Positions 6,307-15,501 are shown, counted from the first letter of the stretch. The stretch: DNA of 64,000 nucleotides from Azospirillum brasilense (GCF_003349955.1 NZ_QLKQ01000020.1:1-64000), one strand, 5' to 3'. Notes: generated by a model from the letters alone, not told the origin. Numbers and translations are program-made.

Positions 6307-8949
6307 ATGCCGCTGAAGACGGTGTCCCGTCAGCAACCGATGACTCTGCGCGGGTACCTGCTGAGGCTCGTCCTTGTGACGCTGGTGCCGATGCTCCTGC
6401 TCGGCGGCATGCTCATCGGCTGGCTGGTGCAGCAGCAGCGGCAGGCCGTGGACGACAACATGGCCGACACGGCGGAGGCGCTGGCCCTGGTCGTGGACCG
6501 GGAGTTGGAGGCGACCATCGAGGCGCTGCGGGCGCTGTCGCGGACGGACGCCCTGGCGGCCGACGATACCGCCGGCTTCTATGAACGGGCGACGCTGGCG
6601 CTGACCCAGCACCCGTCCTGGACCAACATCGCTCTGATCGACCCGTCGGGGCGGCAGTTCGTCAACACCGCTGTCCGGCTCGGTGTCCCGCTGCCGGACG
6701 TGCCCCAGCGCGACGCGCTGCGCCGGGTGACCGCGACAGGCCAGCCGGCGGTGTCCAATCTGGTGACCGCGACGGCGGCCGAGCGGCCGACGATCGCCGT
6801 GATGGTGCCAGTGCTGCGCGACGGCGGCCTCCGCTACGTCCTGTCGGCGGTGGTCGATCCGCAGACCTGGAGCACCCTGCTGGAGGGCTTCGAGACGCGG
6901 TCCGGCCTGATCGCCGTGATCATCGACGGCGAGAACCGCATCGCCGCCCGCTCGCGCGAGCATGCGGAGTATCTGGGACGGGCGGTGCCCGACTGGTTCC
7001 TGGCGGTGCGCGGCACGGCGGAGACCGGCAACTACCGCGGCGCCACGCTGGACGGGGTTGAGATCATCGGCGCCTTCCACCGCACGCAGCGCGCCGACTG
7101 GATCCTCGCGGCCGCGACGCCGACGGAGGCCGTGCTCAACCCGCTGAACCGCACGGTGGTGCTGGCGTTGGGGCTCGGACTGGTCCTGCTGGCGGTGTCT
7201 CTGGCGTCGGCGGGGATCTTCGCGCGGCGGCTCGCCCATCCCGTCCGCGAACTGGCGGCCCATGGCGGCAGCCTGATGGAGGGGCGCGCCATCCGCTACG
7301 ACGGCGGCGTGCCGGTGCGCGAGATCGACGAGCTGCACCGCGTCCTGGCCGAGGCCAGCGCCGCGCTGGTCGGCGCCAGCGAATCGGTGACCCATGCGGA
7401 GGCCCGTTACCGCGCCATCGTCGACACGGCGGTCGACGCCATCGTGGTCATCGACCGGGCCGGTGTCCTGCACAGCTTCAACCGCGCCGCCGAACGCATT
7501 TTCGGCTACGCCGCGGAGGAGGTGATGGGCCGCAACGTCAGCATGCTGATGCCCGACCCCGACCGCAGCGCCCATGATGGCTATCTGGAGCGCTATCACC
7601 GCACCGGGGAACGCCGGATCATCGGCATCGGGCGCGAGGTGACGGGCCAGCGCAAGGACGGGTCGGTGTTCCCGCTGGAGTTGTCGGTCGCCGAATGGAA
7701 GGCCGACGGCGACGTGCGCTTCACCGGAATCGTGCGTGACATCACCGCCCGCAAGACGGCGGAGGAGGCGCTGCTCGCCGCCAAGGAGGCGGCGGAGCGG
7801 GCGATGGAGCGCGCCCTGACCGCGGCGGACGAGGCCCGGCGGGAGAAGACCCGCGCCGAGAAGGCGGAGCGGGCGAAGACCCAGTTCCTAGCGGCGGCCA
7901 GCCACGACCTGCGCCAGCCCGTGCAGTCGCTCTACTTCTTCGCGCAGGTGCTGGGCGACAAGCTGCACGGCCATCCCGGCCACGAGCTGGTGACCAGCAT
8001 GGGCCATTCGCTGGACGCGCTGAAGCTCCTGCTGGACGGGCTGCTGGACGTGTCGCGGCTCGACGCCGGGGCGGTCGAGCCCAGCGTCACAGAATGCGCG
8101 GTCGGACCGCTGTTCGACCGGCTGGCCACGGAATACGGACCGCAGGCGGACGGGCAGGGGCTGCGGCTGCGGGTCGTGCCGACCTCGCTGTGGGCACGTA
8201 CCGATCCGATGCTGCTGGAGCGCATCCTGCGCAACCTGATCGAGAACGCTCTGCGCTACACCGAGCGGGGCGGCGTCGTGGTCGGTTGCCGGCGCGGCAA
8301 CGGCGTGCTGCGCATCGAGGTGGCCGACAGCGGCATCGGCGTGCCGGACGAGTTGCAGCAGGCCGTCTTCGAGGAGTTCTTCCAGATCGGCAACCCCGAG
8401 CGCGACCGCGCCAAGGGGCTGGGGCTCGGGCTCGCCATCGTCAAGCGGCTGGCCGGGCTGCTCGGCCACACGATCGCCTTGCGCTCGCGGCCCGGGCGGG
8501 GCAGCGTCTTCTCGGTGGAGCTTCCCGCCGTGCGCGCCCGCGCGGTTCTGCGCCGCAACGCGCCCGACCGCGCCAACGACGACGGGCAGGGGCTGGTGGT
8601 GGTCATCGACGACGAGGCCATCGTGCTGCTCAGCCTGCGCACCCTGCTGGAGCAGTGGGGCTACGAGGTGGTGGCCGCCGTGTCGGCGGAGGAGGCGGTG
8701 GACGTCCTGCACGGGCTGGGTCGGCTGCCGGACCTCATCATCGCCGACTACCGCCTGCGCGAGGGACGGACGGGAGTGGAGGCGATCCGCGACATCCACG
8801 GTGTTTGCGGCGTGCGCATCCCCGCCGTGGTGCTGACCGGCGACACCGCGCCCGAACGCATCACCGAAATCCGCGGCGCCGGATTCCGCCTCGTTCACAA
8901 ACCGATCACCCCGCACATCCTGCGCGAACTGCTCAAGCCCGCGGCTTGA
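6307..8949 (+). CDS. Hybrid sensor histidine kinase with FixL-type haem-PAS domain
   Basis: An 880-aa membrane hybrid kinase. Order: transmembrane helix (about 19-41), periplasmic Cache-like sensor (about 42-280), second helix (283-307), HAMP-like linker, PAS (about 363-485), coiled coil, HisKA with His533 (FLAAASHDLRQPVQ), HATPase and a C-terminal receiver with phospho-acceptor Asp814 (LIIADYRL). The PAS closely follows FixL. His423 in RSAHDGY sits where B. japonicum FixL has its haem ligand His200, and Arg443 in IGIGREVTG matches the oxygen-sensing Arg220, with the same 20-residue spacing. I infer a haem-based oxygen sensor joined to a periplasmic sensor. No FixJ-like partner is adjacent. 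Confidence 0.85.
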   Translation: MPLKTVSRQQPMTLRGYLLRLVLVTLVPMLLLGGMLIGWLVQQQRQAVDDNMADTAEALALVVDRELEATIEALRALSRTDALAADDTAGFYERATLALTQHPSWTNIALIDPSGRQFVNTAVRLGVPLPDVPQRDALRRVTATGQPAVSNLVTATAAERPTIAVMVPVLRDGGLRYVLSAVVDPQTWSTLLEGFETRSGLIAVIIDGENRIAARSREHAEYLGRAVPDWFLAVRGTAETGNYRGATLDGVEIIGAFHRTQRADWILAAATPTEAVLNPLNRTVVLALGLGLVLLAVSLASAGIFARRLAHPVRELAAHGGSLMEGRAIRYDGGVPVREIDELHRVLAEASAALVGASESVTHAEARYRAIVDTAVDAIVVIDRAGVLHSFNRAAERIFGYAAEEVMGRNVSMLMPDPDRSAHDGYLERYHRTGERRIIGIGREVTGQRKDGSVFPLELSVAEWKADGDVRFTGIVRDITARKTAEEALLAAKEAAERAMERALTAADEARREKTRAEKAERAKTQFLAAASHDLRQPVQSLYFFAQVLGDKLHGHPGHELVTSMGHSLDALKLLLDGLLDVSRLDAGAVEPSVTECAVGPLFDRLATEYGPQADGQGLRLRVVPTSLWARTDPMLLERILRNLIENALRYTERGGVVVGCRRGNGVLRIEVADSGIGVPDELQQAVFEEFFQIGNPERDRAKGLGLGLAIVKRLAGLLGHTIALRSRPGRGSVFSVELPAVRARAVLRRNAPDRANDDGQGLVVVIDDEAIVLLSLRTLLEQWGYEVVAAVSAEEAVDVLHGLGRLPDLIIADYRLREGRTGVEAIRDIHGVCGVRIPAVVLTGDTAPERITEIRGAGFRLVHKPITPHILRELLKPAA

Positions 8950-8983
8950 TCCGGGACGGTTGATCGACCGAAGGCCGGTTTTT

Positions 8984-9019
8984 GACCCTGGCCGCCCACC
9001 GGCCGGGTCTTTAGTTTTT
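8984..9019 (+). terminator. Probable terminator of the hybrid kinase gene
   Basis: GACCCTGGCCG (8984-8994) pairs with CGGCCGGGTC (9000-9009), with one bulged base, and is followed by TTTAGTTTTT. Confidence 0.6.
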
Positions 9020-9051
9020 CCGCCTCCTTGGGGGACGACGGGAGACGGGAC

Positions 9052-9630
9052 ATGAACTGGAGCAAGGGCCTGTGGCGCGGCTGGCTGGCCGCCGCCCTGC
9101 TGTGGGGCGTGGCGGTCGCCGCCTTCGCCGCCGCCGATCTGCACGGACGCCACCCGTTCGCCGGTCTCTACGCCTATTCGGATGCGCGGGACGCCTTCCT
9201 GCCCCAGCGTTACGCCGCCGACGAGGCGGTGGTGGAGGACGGGGTGAGGCGGGGCGTCGTGGCGCGGACGGACTTCCCCGACGGCACCAGCCTCGCCGCC
9301 CCGCCGGACCTCGGCGACGAGCGCGTGCGGCAGATCGCCGAGCGTTTCTGGGCGGAGCGCTGGGCGCGCCGCGCGGAGGTTCTGTGGCCCTGGGGCCTGC
9401 GCGCCGTCGTGCCGCCGCTTCTGCTTCTTCTGTCCGGCGCCTTCGCGCTGTGGATTGCCCGGGGGTTCCGCCCCACGGCGGCTCCGGAAGAGGCGGTCGT
9501 GGAGACGGCCGCCGTGGGGGACTCGCCGAAGGCGGCCTTCAACACCCGGTCCGCCGGCGGGCTGCCGCCCTTCATCCGCTCGCTTGGTCCCGACCCCAGG
9601 CGGCGCCGCGTGCTGGGGGCGGGCCGCTGA
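9052..9630 (+). CDS. Hypothetical membrane protein
   Basis: A 192-aa protein with two predicted membrane helices, about residues 8-28 (LWRGWLAAALLWGVAVAAFA) and 122-143 (LRAVVPPLLLLLSGAFALWIA). Between them is an Asp/Glu/Arg-rich extracytoplasmic part, and the C-terminus is Arg-rich. The ATG at 9052 follows GGGAGACGGGA, a good ribosome site, and is preferred to a TTG at 9028. No family recognised. It sits alone between the hybrid kinase and the KaiC-like operon. Confidence 0.65.
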   Translation: MNWSKGLWRGWLAAALLWGVAVAAFAAADLHGRHPFAGLYAYSDARDAFLPQRYAADEAVVEDGVRRGVVARTDFPDGTSLAAPPDLGDERVRQIAERFWAERWARRAEVLWPWGLRAVVPPLLLLLSGAFALWIARGFRPTAAPEEAVVETAAVGDSPKAAFNTRSAGGLPPFIRSLGPDPRRRRVLGAGR

Positions 9631-9695
9631 AGGCGGCGCAAGACATGTTTGTGCGTTGTTCCCGCGACCATCACCCAACATCGCGGTAACCCTCT

Positions 9696-9713
9696 GTGAT
9701 GCGCAAGCATCAC
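9696..9713 (+). other. Stem-loop with GCAA tetraloop upstream of the kaiC-like gene
   Basis: GTGATGC and GCATCAC form a perfect 7-bp stem closed by a GCAA (GNRA-class) tetraloop. It lies in the 281-base gap before the kaiC-like gene and may belong to its leader RNA. No T-run follows, so a terminator is unlikely. Nothing else was recognised in this gap. Confidence 0.35.
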
Positions 9714-9911
9714 GGACGGTCGAGATCCCGAAGGCGCAAAGGAACAGGAGCCCCGGCATTGGGTTGATGGTGGCGGAGCCGCGTGCATGACGCGCGAATG
9801 TTCTCCGAGGCTGCGCGTTTGTCCCGTCCGTCCAGGCGTTCGGGCTGTTCACCATCACGGCGGCGTGTGGCGCAAGGCGCTGCCAACGGGCCGGACCAAG
9901 AGGAGACCTGG

Positions 9912-11405
9912 GTGTCGAAGCCGACCAAGACGGACAAGATCCTGACCGGAATTCCAGAATTCGACATGGTCCTGAGGGGGGGCCTGCCGCGCGCGCGGCT
10001 TCATCTTCTGGAAGGTGCGCCGGGAACCGGCAAGACGACCATCGCGCTTCAATTCCTGCTGAAGGGCCTGCGCGACGGCAAGCGCGGCCTGTACGTGACA
10101 CTGTCGGAAACCGAGACGGAGCTGCGCGCCTCGGCCAAGAGCCACGGCTGGTCGCTCGACGGCATCGGCATCTTCGAACTCGTTCCGCTGGAGGCGCAGC
10201 TCGACCGTCAGCAGAGCGTGCTCTACCCGTCCGAGGTGGAGCTGGGCGAAACCATGCGCCTGATCACCGAGCGGATCGAGGCCGAAAAGCCGGACCTCGT
10301 GGTGATCGATTCCCTGTCCGAGCTTCGCCTGCTCGCCCAGGACCAGCTCCGCTACCGGCGGCAGATCCTGGCGCTGAAGCAGTTCCTGCAGGGGCGCCAG
10401 TGCACCACGCTGGCGCTGGACGACCTGACCAGCCAGACCGGCTCCATGGAACTGCACAGCCTGATGCACGGGGTGGTCAGCCTGGAGCAGATCGAGCGCT
10501 CCTACGGCGCGGCGCGACGGCGCCTGCGAATCGCCAAGATGCGCGGCTCCGAGTACCAGAGCGGCTGGCACGATTTCGCCATCACGCCGGGCAACGTGCT
10601 GATCTTCCCGAGCCTGATCGCCGACGAACACAAGACGCAGTTCGAGCCGACCGCGGTGTCGAGCGACCTGAACGGTCTCGACGAGCTGATGGGCGGCGGT
10701 TTGACGCGCGGCACGACGACGATGCTCGTCGGCCCATCGGGCGTCGGCAAGTCGTCCATCGCCCTGCAATATGTCGCGGCGGCGGTGCGCCGCGGCGAGC
10801 ACGCCGCCTATTTCTCCTTCGACGAGTCCTTTGAAACCTTGGCGCTGCGCAGCACCGCGCTCGGCATCGACATCGAGGAGGCGGTGCACAAGGGCGAGTT
10901 GGGCTGGGAACGCGCGAACCCGTCGCGCCTGTCGCCCGGCCAGTTCGTCTGGCAGGTCCGCCGTCAGGTGGAGGACCACAAGGCGCGCGTCGTGGTGATC
11001 GACAGCCTCAATTCGTATCTCAGCACCATGCCGGAGGAAAAGGCGCTCATCCTGCAGATGCATGAGCTGCTGACCTATCTGAACAACCAGGGCGTCGTGA
11101 CCATCCTCATCCTCGCCCAGCAGGGGATCGTCGGCGACATCCAGAACCCTGTGGACCTGTCCTTCATGAGCGACACGGTGGTTCTGCTGCGCTTCTTCGA
11201 GGCGGTGGGACAGGTGCGCAAGGCGATCTCGGTGGTCAAGAAGCGCACCGGCGTCCATGAACTGGCGATCCGCGAGTTCCGTCTGTTCCCCGACGGCATG
11301 CAGGTCGGCCCGCAGCTTCTGGAGTTCCAGGGCGTGCTGACCGGCGTGCCCAGCTATGATGGGGTGGCGGACCCGTTGTTGCGCGGACAGAGCGAGACGG
11401 GTTGA
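9912..11405 (+). CDS. kaiC: KaiC-like tandem RecA-fold ATPase
   Basis: A 497-aa protein with two KaiC/RadA-type ATPase domains. Walker A motifs are GAPGTGKTT (35-43) and GPSGVGKSS (274-282). Each is followed by a strand with paired acidic residues (LSETETEL; FSFDESFE) and a Walker B (DLVVIDSLSE; ARVVVIDSLN), as in cyanobacterial KaiC. Start: GTG at 9912 behind AGGAGA; upstream codons are Arg/Ser-rich and implausible. No KaiA or KaiB gene is nearby. A hybrid kinase begins nine bases after its stop. KaiC proteins in proteobacteria form ATP-driven hexameric timers or stress switches that feed kinases; coupling to the downstream kinase is inferred. Confidence 0.88.
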   Translation: MSKPTKTDKILTGIPEFDMVLRGGLPRARLHLLEGAPGTGKTTIALQFLLKGLRDGKRGLYVTLSETETELRASAKSHGWSLDGIGIFELVPLEAQLDRQQSVLYPSEVELGETMRLITERIEAEKPDLVVIDSLSELRLLAQDQLRYRRQILALKQFLQGRQCTTLALDDLTSQTGSMELHSLMHGVVSLEQIERSYGAARRRLRIAKMRGSEYQSGWHDFAITPGNVLIFPSLIADEHKTQFEPTAVSSDLNGLDELMGGGLTRGTTTMLVGPSGVGKSSIALQYVAAAVRRGEHAAYFSFDESFETLALRSTALGIDIEEAVHKGELGWERANPSRLSPGQFVWQVRRQVEDHKARVVVIDSLNSYLSTMPEEKALILQMHELLTYLNNQGVVTILILAQQGIVGDIQNPVDLSFMSDTVVLLRFFEAVGQVRKAISVVKKRTGVHELAIREFRLFPDGMQVGPQLLEFQGVLTGVPSYDGVADPLLRGQSETG

Positions 11406-11414
11406 CGGCAGCGC

Positions 11415-13082
11415 ATGGACGCCCCGATCCTCGTGCTCGCCCCGCATGGCCGGGACGCGGAGGTCATCCGCCTCGTGCTGGACGAGATCGGCATGACCAC
11501 GCGGCTCTGCGCCGATCTGCCCGCCCTGTGCGATGGCCTGACGAGGGATGTCACGGCCCTGATCCTCTCCGAAGGCGCGTTGCCGAGGGCCGGGATGGAG
11601 CCCTTGGTCGCCCAACTGGACGCCCAGCCGCCCTGGTCGGACTTGCCCGTTCTGGTGCTGACCGCGCGCGGCAACCGGTCGGCCAGCAAGGCGCGTTGGG
11701 CGCAGTTCCAGCGACTCGGCAACGTCACGCTGCTGGACCCGCCCTTGTACGCCGAAGCGCTGCAAAGTGCCGTGCAGTCCGCGGCGCGAACACGTCTGCG
11801 CCAATATCGCATGCGGACGCTTCTGGCCGACATCGAGCGGGCCAACGACCAATTGGAAAGTCGGGTGGCGGAACGCACCCGGTCCCTGCAATCCGAAATG
11901 CAGGAGCGCCGGAAGGCCGAGGAGGCGTTGCAGCAGGCCCAGAAGATGGAGGCCGTCGGCCAGCTCACCGGCGGGATCGCCCATGACTTCAACAACCTGT
12001 TGCAGGTCATGCTCGGCAACCTGCATCTGCTGCGGGGCGCGCTGTCCACCGACGAACCGCTGCTGCGGCACGTCGCCATGGCCATCACGGCGGGCGACCG
12101 CGCGGCGGCGCTCACCCGGCATCTTCTGGCCTTCGCCCGGCGCCAGCCGCTGACGCCGCGCAGCCTGGACCTGAACGCTCTGGCCACCGCCATGAGCGGC
12201 CTGATCCAGCAATCCGTCGGCGAGTCGATCCGGGTGGAGACGATCCTGGCCGACGGGCTTTGGCGAACCTGGGCCGACGCCAACCAGGTCGAAAGCGCCC
12301 TGCTCAACCTCGCCATCAACGCGCGCGACGCCATGCCGGACGGTGGGCTCCTGCGTGTCGCGACGAGCAACACCGTGCTGGACGAGACCGTCTCGGACGC
12401 GCAGGGGGACATCCTTCCCGGCCGCTACGTCCTGCTCCGCATCACCGACACCGGAAGCGGTATGCCGCCGGACGTGCTGGAGCGGGCGTTCGAACCCTTC
12501 TTCACGACGAAGCCGATCGGCCAGGGCACCGGCCTCGGGCTGAGCCAGCTCTACGGCTTCGCCCGTCAATCGGGCGGGCACGCGGCCATCCGGTCGCAGC
12601 CCGGCCAGGGTACCACCGTCAGCCTGTATCTGCCCCAGCATGACGGGGTGGACGGCGCCGACACGTCGCCCACCGCTGCGGAGATGGAGCCGCAAAACCC
12701 GTCCCGCAACGATGAAACCATCCTGGTGGTGGAGGACGAGGCCCTCGTCCTCATGCTGTGGGTCGAGGCTCTGGAAGGGCAGGGATACCATGTCCTGCAG
12801 GCCGCCGAACCCGAGGCGGCGATCCAAATCCTGAAGTCCGACGCGACGATCGACCTGATGGTCAGCGACGTCGGGCTGCCCGGAATGACCGGCCGCGATC
12901 TGGCGACCCTTGCGCGGCGGCTCCGTCCGGGGCTGAAGGTGCTGTTCGTGACCGGCTATGCGCATTACGCCGCCCTCGAAGCGGACAGCCTGGGGGCGGG
13001 CACGCGGATGCTCAGCAAGCCGGTCGGCGTGGACACCTTGCAGAACACGGTCCGCATCCTGCTGGACGAGGATTCGGCCTGA
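11415..13082 (+). CDS. Hybrid histidine kinase with N-terminal pseudo-receiver, KaiC operon partner
   Basis: A 555-aa soluble kinase. Residues 1-120 have a receiver-like fold (ILVLAPHGRDAEVIRLVL; VLVLTARG) but the phospho-Asp position reads ALILSEGAL, so this is a pseudo-receiver. A coiled coil follows (about 135-180), then HisKA with His190 in GGIAHDFNNLLQ, a HATPase with NLAINARDAM and GTGLGLSQ, and a true receiver with Asp485 (LMVSDVGLPGMTG). No membrane segment. It is co-transcribed with the kaiC-like gene. The pseudo-receiver invites comparison with clock input and output kinases, but binding to KaiC is only inferred. Confidence 0.85.
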   Translation: MDAPILVLAPHGRDAEVIRLVLDEIGMTTRLCADLPALCDGLTRDVTALILSEGALPRAGMEPLVAQLDAQPPWSDLPVLVLTARGNRSASKARWAQFQRLGNVTLLDPPLYAEALQSAVQSAARTRLRQYRMRTLLADIERANDQLESRVAERTRSLQSEMQERRKAEEALQQAQKMEAVGQLTGGIAHDFNNLLQVMLGNLHLLRGALSTDEPLLRHVAMAITAGDRAAALTRHLLAFARRQPLTPRSLDLNALATAMSGLIQQSVGESIRVETILADGLWRTWADANQVESALLNLAINARDAMPDGGLLRVATSNTVLDETVSDAQGDILPGRYVLLRITDTGSGMPPDVLERAFEPFFTTKPIGQGTGLGLSQLYGFARQSGGHAAIRSQPGQGTTVSLYLPQHDGVDGADTSPTAAEMEPQNPSRNDETILVVEDEALVLMLWVEALEGQGYHVLQAAEPEAAIQILKSDATIDLMVSDVGLPGMTGRDLATLARRLRPGLKVLFVTGYAHYAALEADSLGAGTRMLSKPVGVDTLQNTVRILLDEDSA

Positions 13083-13239
13083 CATTGCGGTTCTGAGTGA
13101 GCGGCGGCAACTCGACAAGCTCCACGCACATCGCCTACAACCGGTCATCCGTCCTGTGGGTGGAATGGGAACCGGTTTGAACGGAGCAACGTCAGCACGG
13201 CCATCGGCCTCCTCTCGCCGTTGTGTGGCGGGGGGCAGG

Positions 13240-13674
13240 GTGAGCGGGCATCGCGAGGAAGGCGCCGCTGCGCCTGCGGTGGTTGCGACCCGCTGGCGGT
13301 CCAGATTGGCCGCGGTGATGGCCGCCGTCCTTCTGCTGATCCTGGTGCCGGTGCCGGGGCAGGCGGTCGCCATGCTGTCCGCCGGTCTGGCGCAGTCCTT
13401 CTGGGCGGCGTCGATGTGCGGACCGGACGGGGCGTCGGACCGGATGCCCGGCGCCCCCGATCAGCCCAAGCACGATCTGGAGCATTGCCTGGGCTGCCAG
13501 CTCGGCTGCGCGCCGCCGGCGATGCTGACCCCGGCGGACGTCGCCGTTCCGCCGCCGCGCCTGTCCGGGGCGCTGGGCGCGTTCCCGCTCCGCACCCGCA
13601 AGCTCCGCCGCCGCAGCGTGTTCCGCCCGAACGCCCGTGCCCCGCCAATGACGCGTCCTGTCCCGACCAACTGA
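13240..13674 (+). CDS. DUF2946-like secreted/membrane protein
   Basis: A protein of about 144 aa with one hydrophobic segment (about residues 18-40, RLAAVMAAVLLLILVPVPG) and a Cys/His cluster (EHCLGCQLGCAPP) typical of DUF2946 proteins, which often sit in copper or heavy-metal operons. The GTG at 13240 follows a G-rich ribosome site; an ATG at 13165 in the same frame is the alternative and would add 25 residues. It is followed after 39 bases by a PCu(A)C copper chaperone, which supports a copper-linked role. The C-terminal 30 residues are very basic. Confidence 0.6.
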   Translation: MSGHREEGAAAPAVVATRWRSRLAAVMAAVLLLILVPVPGQAVAMLSAGLAQSFWAASMCGPDGASDRMPGAPDQPKHDLEHCLGCQLGCAPPAMLTPADVAVPPPRLSGALGAFPLRTRKLRRRSVFRPNARAPPMTRPVPTN

Positions 13675-13713
13675 CCATTCGAGTCACCATTCTCCTTGCA
13701 GGACACCGTCATT

Positions 13714-14220
13714 ATGAAGAAGCACGCTCTGGCGCTCGCCGCGCTGATCGCCCTGACCGCCGGCACCGCGCTGGCCCATGGTTTCAAGGCCGGGCCGGTC
13801 GACATCGAACACCCCTGGGCGCGCGCCACGGCGCCCTCGGCCCCGAACGGCTCGGCCTACATGGTGCTGAGCACCCACGGTCCGGACAGCGACCGCCTGC
13901 TGTCGGCCAGCACGCCCGTCGCCGACAAGGCGGAACTGCACACCCACCTGATGGACAACGGCGTCATGAAGATGCGCCAGGTCGACGCCATCGAGGTGGC
14001 GCCCGGCTCGCCGACCGCGCTGCAGCCCGGCGGCCTGCACGTCATGCTGTTCGGCCTGAAGCAGCCGCTTGCTCCGGGCAAGGCGTTCCCGCTGACCCTG
14101 ACCTTCGAGAAGGCCGGGCCGGTCACCGTCCAGGTGGACGTGCAGAGCGCCGGCTCCGCCGCCCCGTCCCACGGCGGTGCCAGCGGGCCGCAGGCCGGCG
14201 GCACGCAGCACAAGCATTGA
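13714..14220 (+). CDS. Periplasmic copper chaperone, PCu(A)C family
   Basis: A 168-aa exported protein with a cleavable signal peptide (MKKHALALAALIALTAGTALA) and one PCu(A)C domain. Candidate copper ligands are visible in order: His in ELHTHLMD, Met in GVMKMRQ, and the His and Met of GGLHVMLFGL, matching the family's H(M)X10MX21HXM pattern. A His/Gly-rich tail ends in HKH. PCu(A)C proteins deliver copper to the CuA site of cytochrome oxidase. The ATG at 13714 is the only start that leaves a normal signal peptide. It pairs with the DUF2946 gene upstream. Confidence 0.88.
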   Translation: MKKHALALAALIALTAGTALAHGFKAGPVDIEHPWARATAPSAPNGSAYMVLSTHGPDSDRLLSASTPVADKAELHTHLMDNGVMKMRQVDAIEVAPGSPTALQPGGLHVMLFGLKQPLAPGKAFPLTLTFEKAGPVTVQVDVQSAGSAAPSHGGASGPQAGGTQHKH

Positions 14221-14345
14221 TGGCGTTGCGCCGTGCCGGCCTGTTGTCCAGGGCTGGCGCGGCGCAACCGAGGGGCGGTGCTGGTGGTGGTCGGTACTGA
14301 TATACCAGCATCGCATTTGACCGTCCGGCCCCTTGGGCGCAGGGT

Positions 14346-14381
14346 GTGGCGCGCCGGTCCGGCAGAAGGCCGGCGCGCCAC
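14346..14381 (+). repeat. Perfect 12-bp inverted repeat in the leader of the EamA gene
   Basis: GTGGCGCGCCGG (14346-14357) and CCGGCGCGCCAC (14370-14381) with a 12-base loop. AGGAAGGAA follows immediately. Too far upstream of any T-run to be a typical terminator; it may be the end of the copper operon or a leader structure. Confidence 0.5.
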
Positions 14382-14415
14382 AGGAAGGAACCGCCCCGCC
14401 CATGAGCCCCGCCCG

Positions 14416-15333
14416 ATGACCGCCACCGAAAAGGCTCTGGCCGCCAGCTCCTCCGGGCGGGCGGGCATCGCCTGGATGCTGCTCACCACGCTTCTGTTCG
14501 TGACGCAGGACGCGACCCTGCGCGTCCTCGTGCAGACCTATCCCTTCGCGGAGGTCGCCTGGGCGCGCTTCGCGGTGCATCTGGCCATCGCCTTCGTCGT
14601 GGTGGCGGTGAACTCCCCCAGCCACCTGATCGCCAAGCGTCCTGGGATGCAGATCCTCCGCTCCACGCTTCTGGCCGTTCTGACGCTGCTGGCGGCGGTG
14701 TCGTACAAGATCCTGCCCTTCGTCGACGTGGCGGCCATCGCCAACGTGGCGCCGGTCCTGGTCGCCGTCCTGTCGGTCCCGCTCCTGAAGGAGAAGGTCG
14801 GCTGGCGGCGCTCGCTGGGGGTGCTCGGCGGCTTCATCGGGGCGATGATCATCATCGGCCCGGCCAGCCTCGTCTTCCAGTGGGCGATCCTGCTGCCGCT
14901 GGCCGCCGCGCTGTGCAACGCGCTCTACCAGATCGTCACGCGGCTGCTGCGCGGCGGCGATTCCACGCTGACGACCTTCTTCTACACCAGCATGGCCGGG
15001 ACGGTGCTCTGCGGGCTGCTGCTGCCCTTCGGCTGGACGACGCCGGACCTGACGGGCGCGGCGCTGATGATCATGCTCGGCGCGCTGGGGGCATGCAGCC
15101 ATTACTGCCTGATCCGCGCCTACTCGGTGGCGGACGCGGCGACGGTGGCGCCCTTCGGCTACACGACGCTGATCTGGGCGGTGCTCTACGGCTTGCTGGT
15201 CTTCGGTGAGCCGCCCAGCGTCTCGACCCTCGCCGGTGGTCTGGTGATTGTCGCCGCCGGCATCTACATCTTCCACCGCGAGCAGGTGCGGGCGCGCGAG
15301 GCCGCAGCGAAGGAGGCGGTGAAGGGGGGCTGA
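14416..15333 (+). CDS. EamA/DMT-family transporter
   Basis: A 305-aa inner-membrane protein with about ten hydrophobic helices in two EamA halves (first about 25-150, second about 165-290), the usual length of the drug/metabolite transporter superfamily. The first half ends with VPLLKEKVGWRRSLGVLGGF, a typical EamA end motif. The ATG at 14416 begins a short cytoplasmic N-terminus; upstream codons are Arg-rich and unlike the family. Substrate unknown. It is probably transcribed alone. Confidence 0.85.
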   Translation: MTATEKALAASSSGRAGIAWMLLTTLLFVTQDATLRVLVQTYPFAEVAWARFAVHLAIAFVVVAVNSPSHLIAKRPGMQILRSTLLAVLTLLAAVSYKILPFVDVAAIANVAPVLVAVLSVPLLKEKVGWRRSLGVLGGFIGAMIIIGPASLVFQWAILLPLAAALCNALYQIVTRLLRGGDSTLTTFFYTSMAGTVLCGLLLPFGWTTPDLTGAALMIMLGALGACSHYCLIRAYSVADAATVAPFGYTTLIWAVLYGLLVFGEPPSVSTLAGGLVIVAAGIYIFHREQVRAREAAAKEAVKGG

Positions 15334-15449
15334 GCGGTCCCTTTTTTCCGCTAAGTTCCTTATGCCGGAGGCACGTACACAGGACGTTCAGGTACCCGAA
15401 ATATCACGGGCCGTACGCGTCGAACTGTAACATGCTCCGCGTACCGTAC

Positions 15450-15476
15450 GCCGGTCGGTGAGGGCCGGCGTTTTTT
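15450..15476 (+). terminator. Weak hairpin with T-run upstream of a small ORF
   Basis: GCCGG (15450-15454) and CCGGC (15465-15469) followed by GTTTTTT. It could end transcription from the EamA gene or act as a leader attenuator for the small ORF at 15502. A longer inverted repeat, GTACGCG/CGCGTAC (15413-15419 and 15438-15444), lies just upstream. Confidence 0.4.
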
Positions 15477-15501
15477 CAACCCACAAGCAACGAGAACAGC
15501 A

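Noticed and set aside
9912..11405. A complete Kai circadian clock
   Set aside because: Only a KaiC-like gene is present in the window; no KaiA or KaiB.
9855..13373. A 1172-aa minus-strand open frame over the KaiC-kinase operon
   Set aside because: Shadow frame; Gln/Arg/His-rich with no family features.
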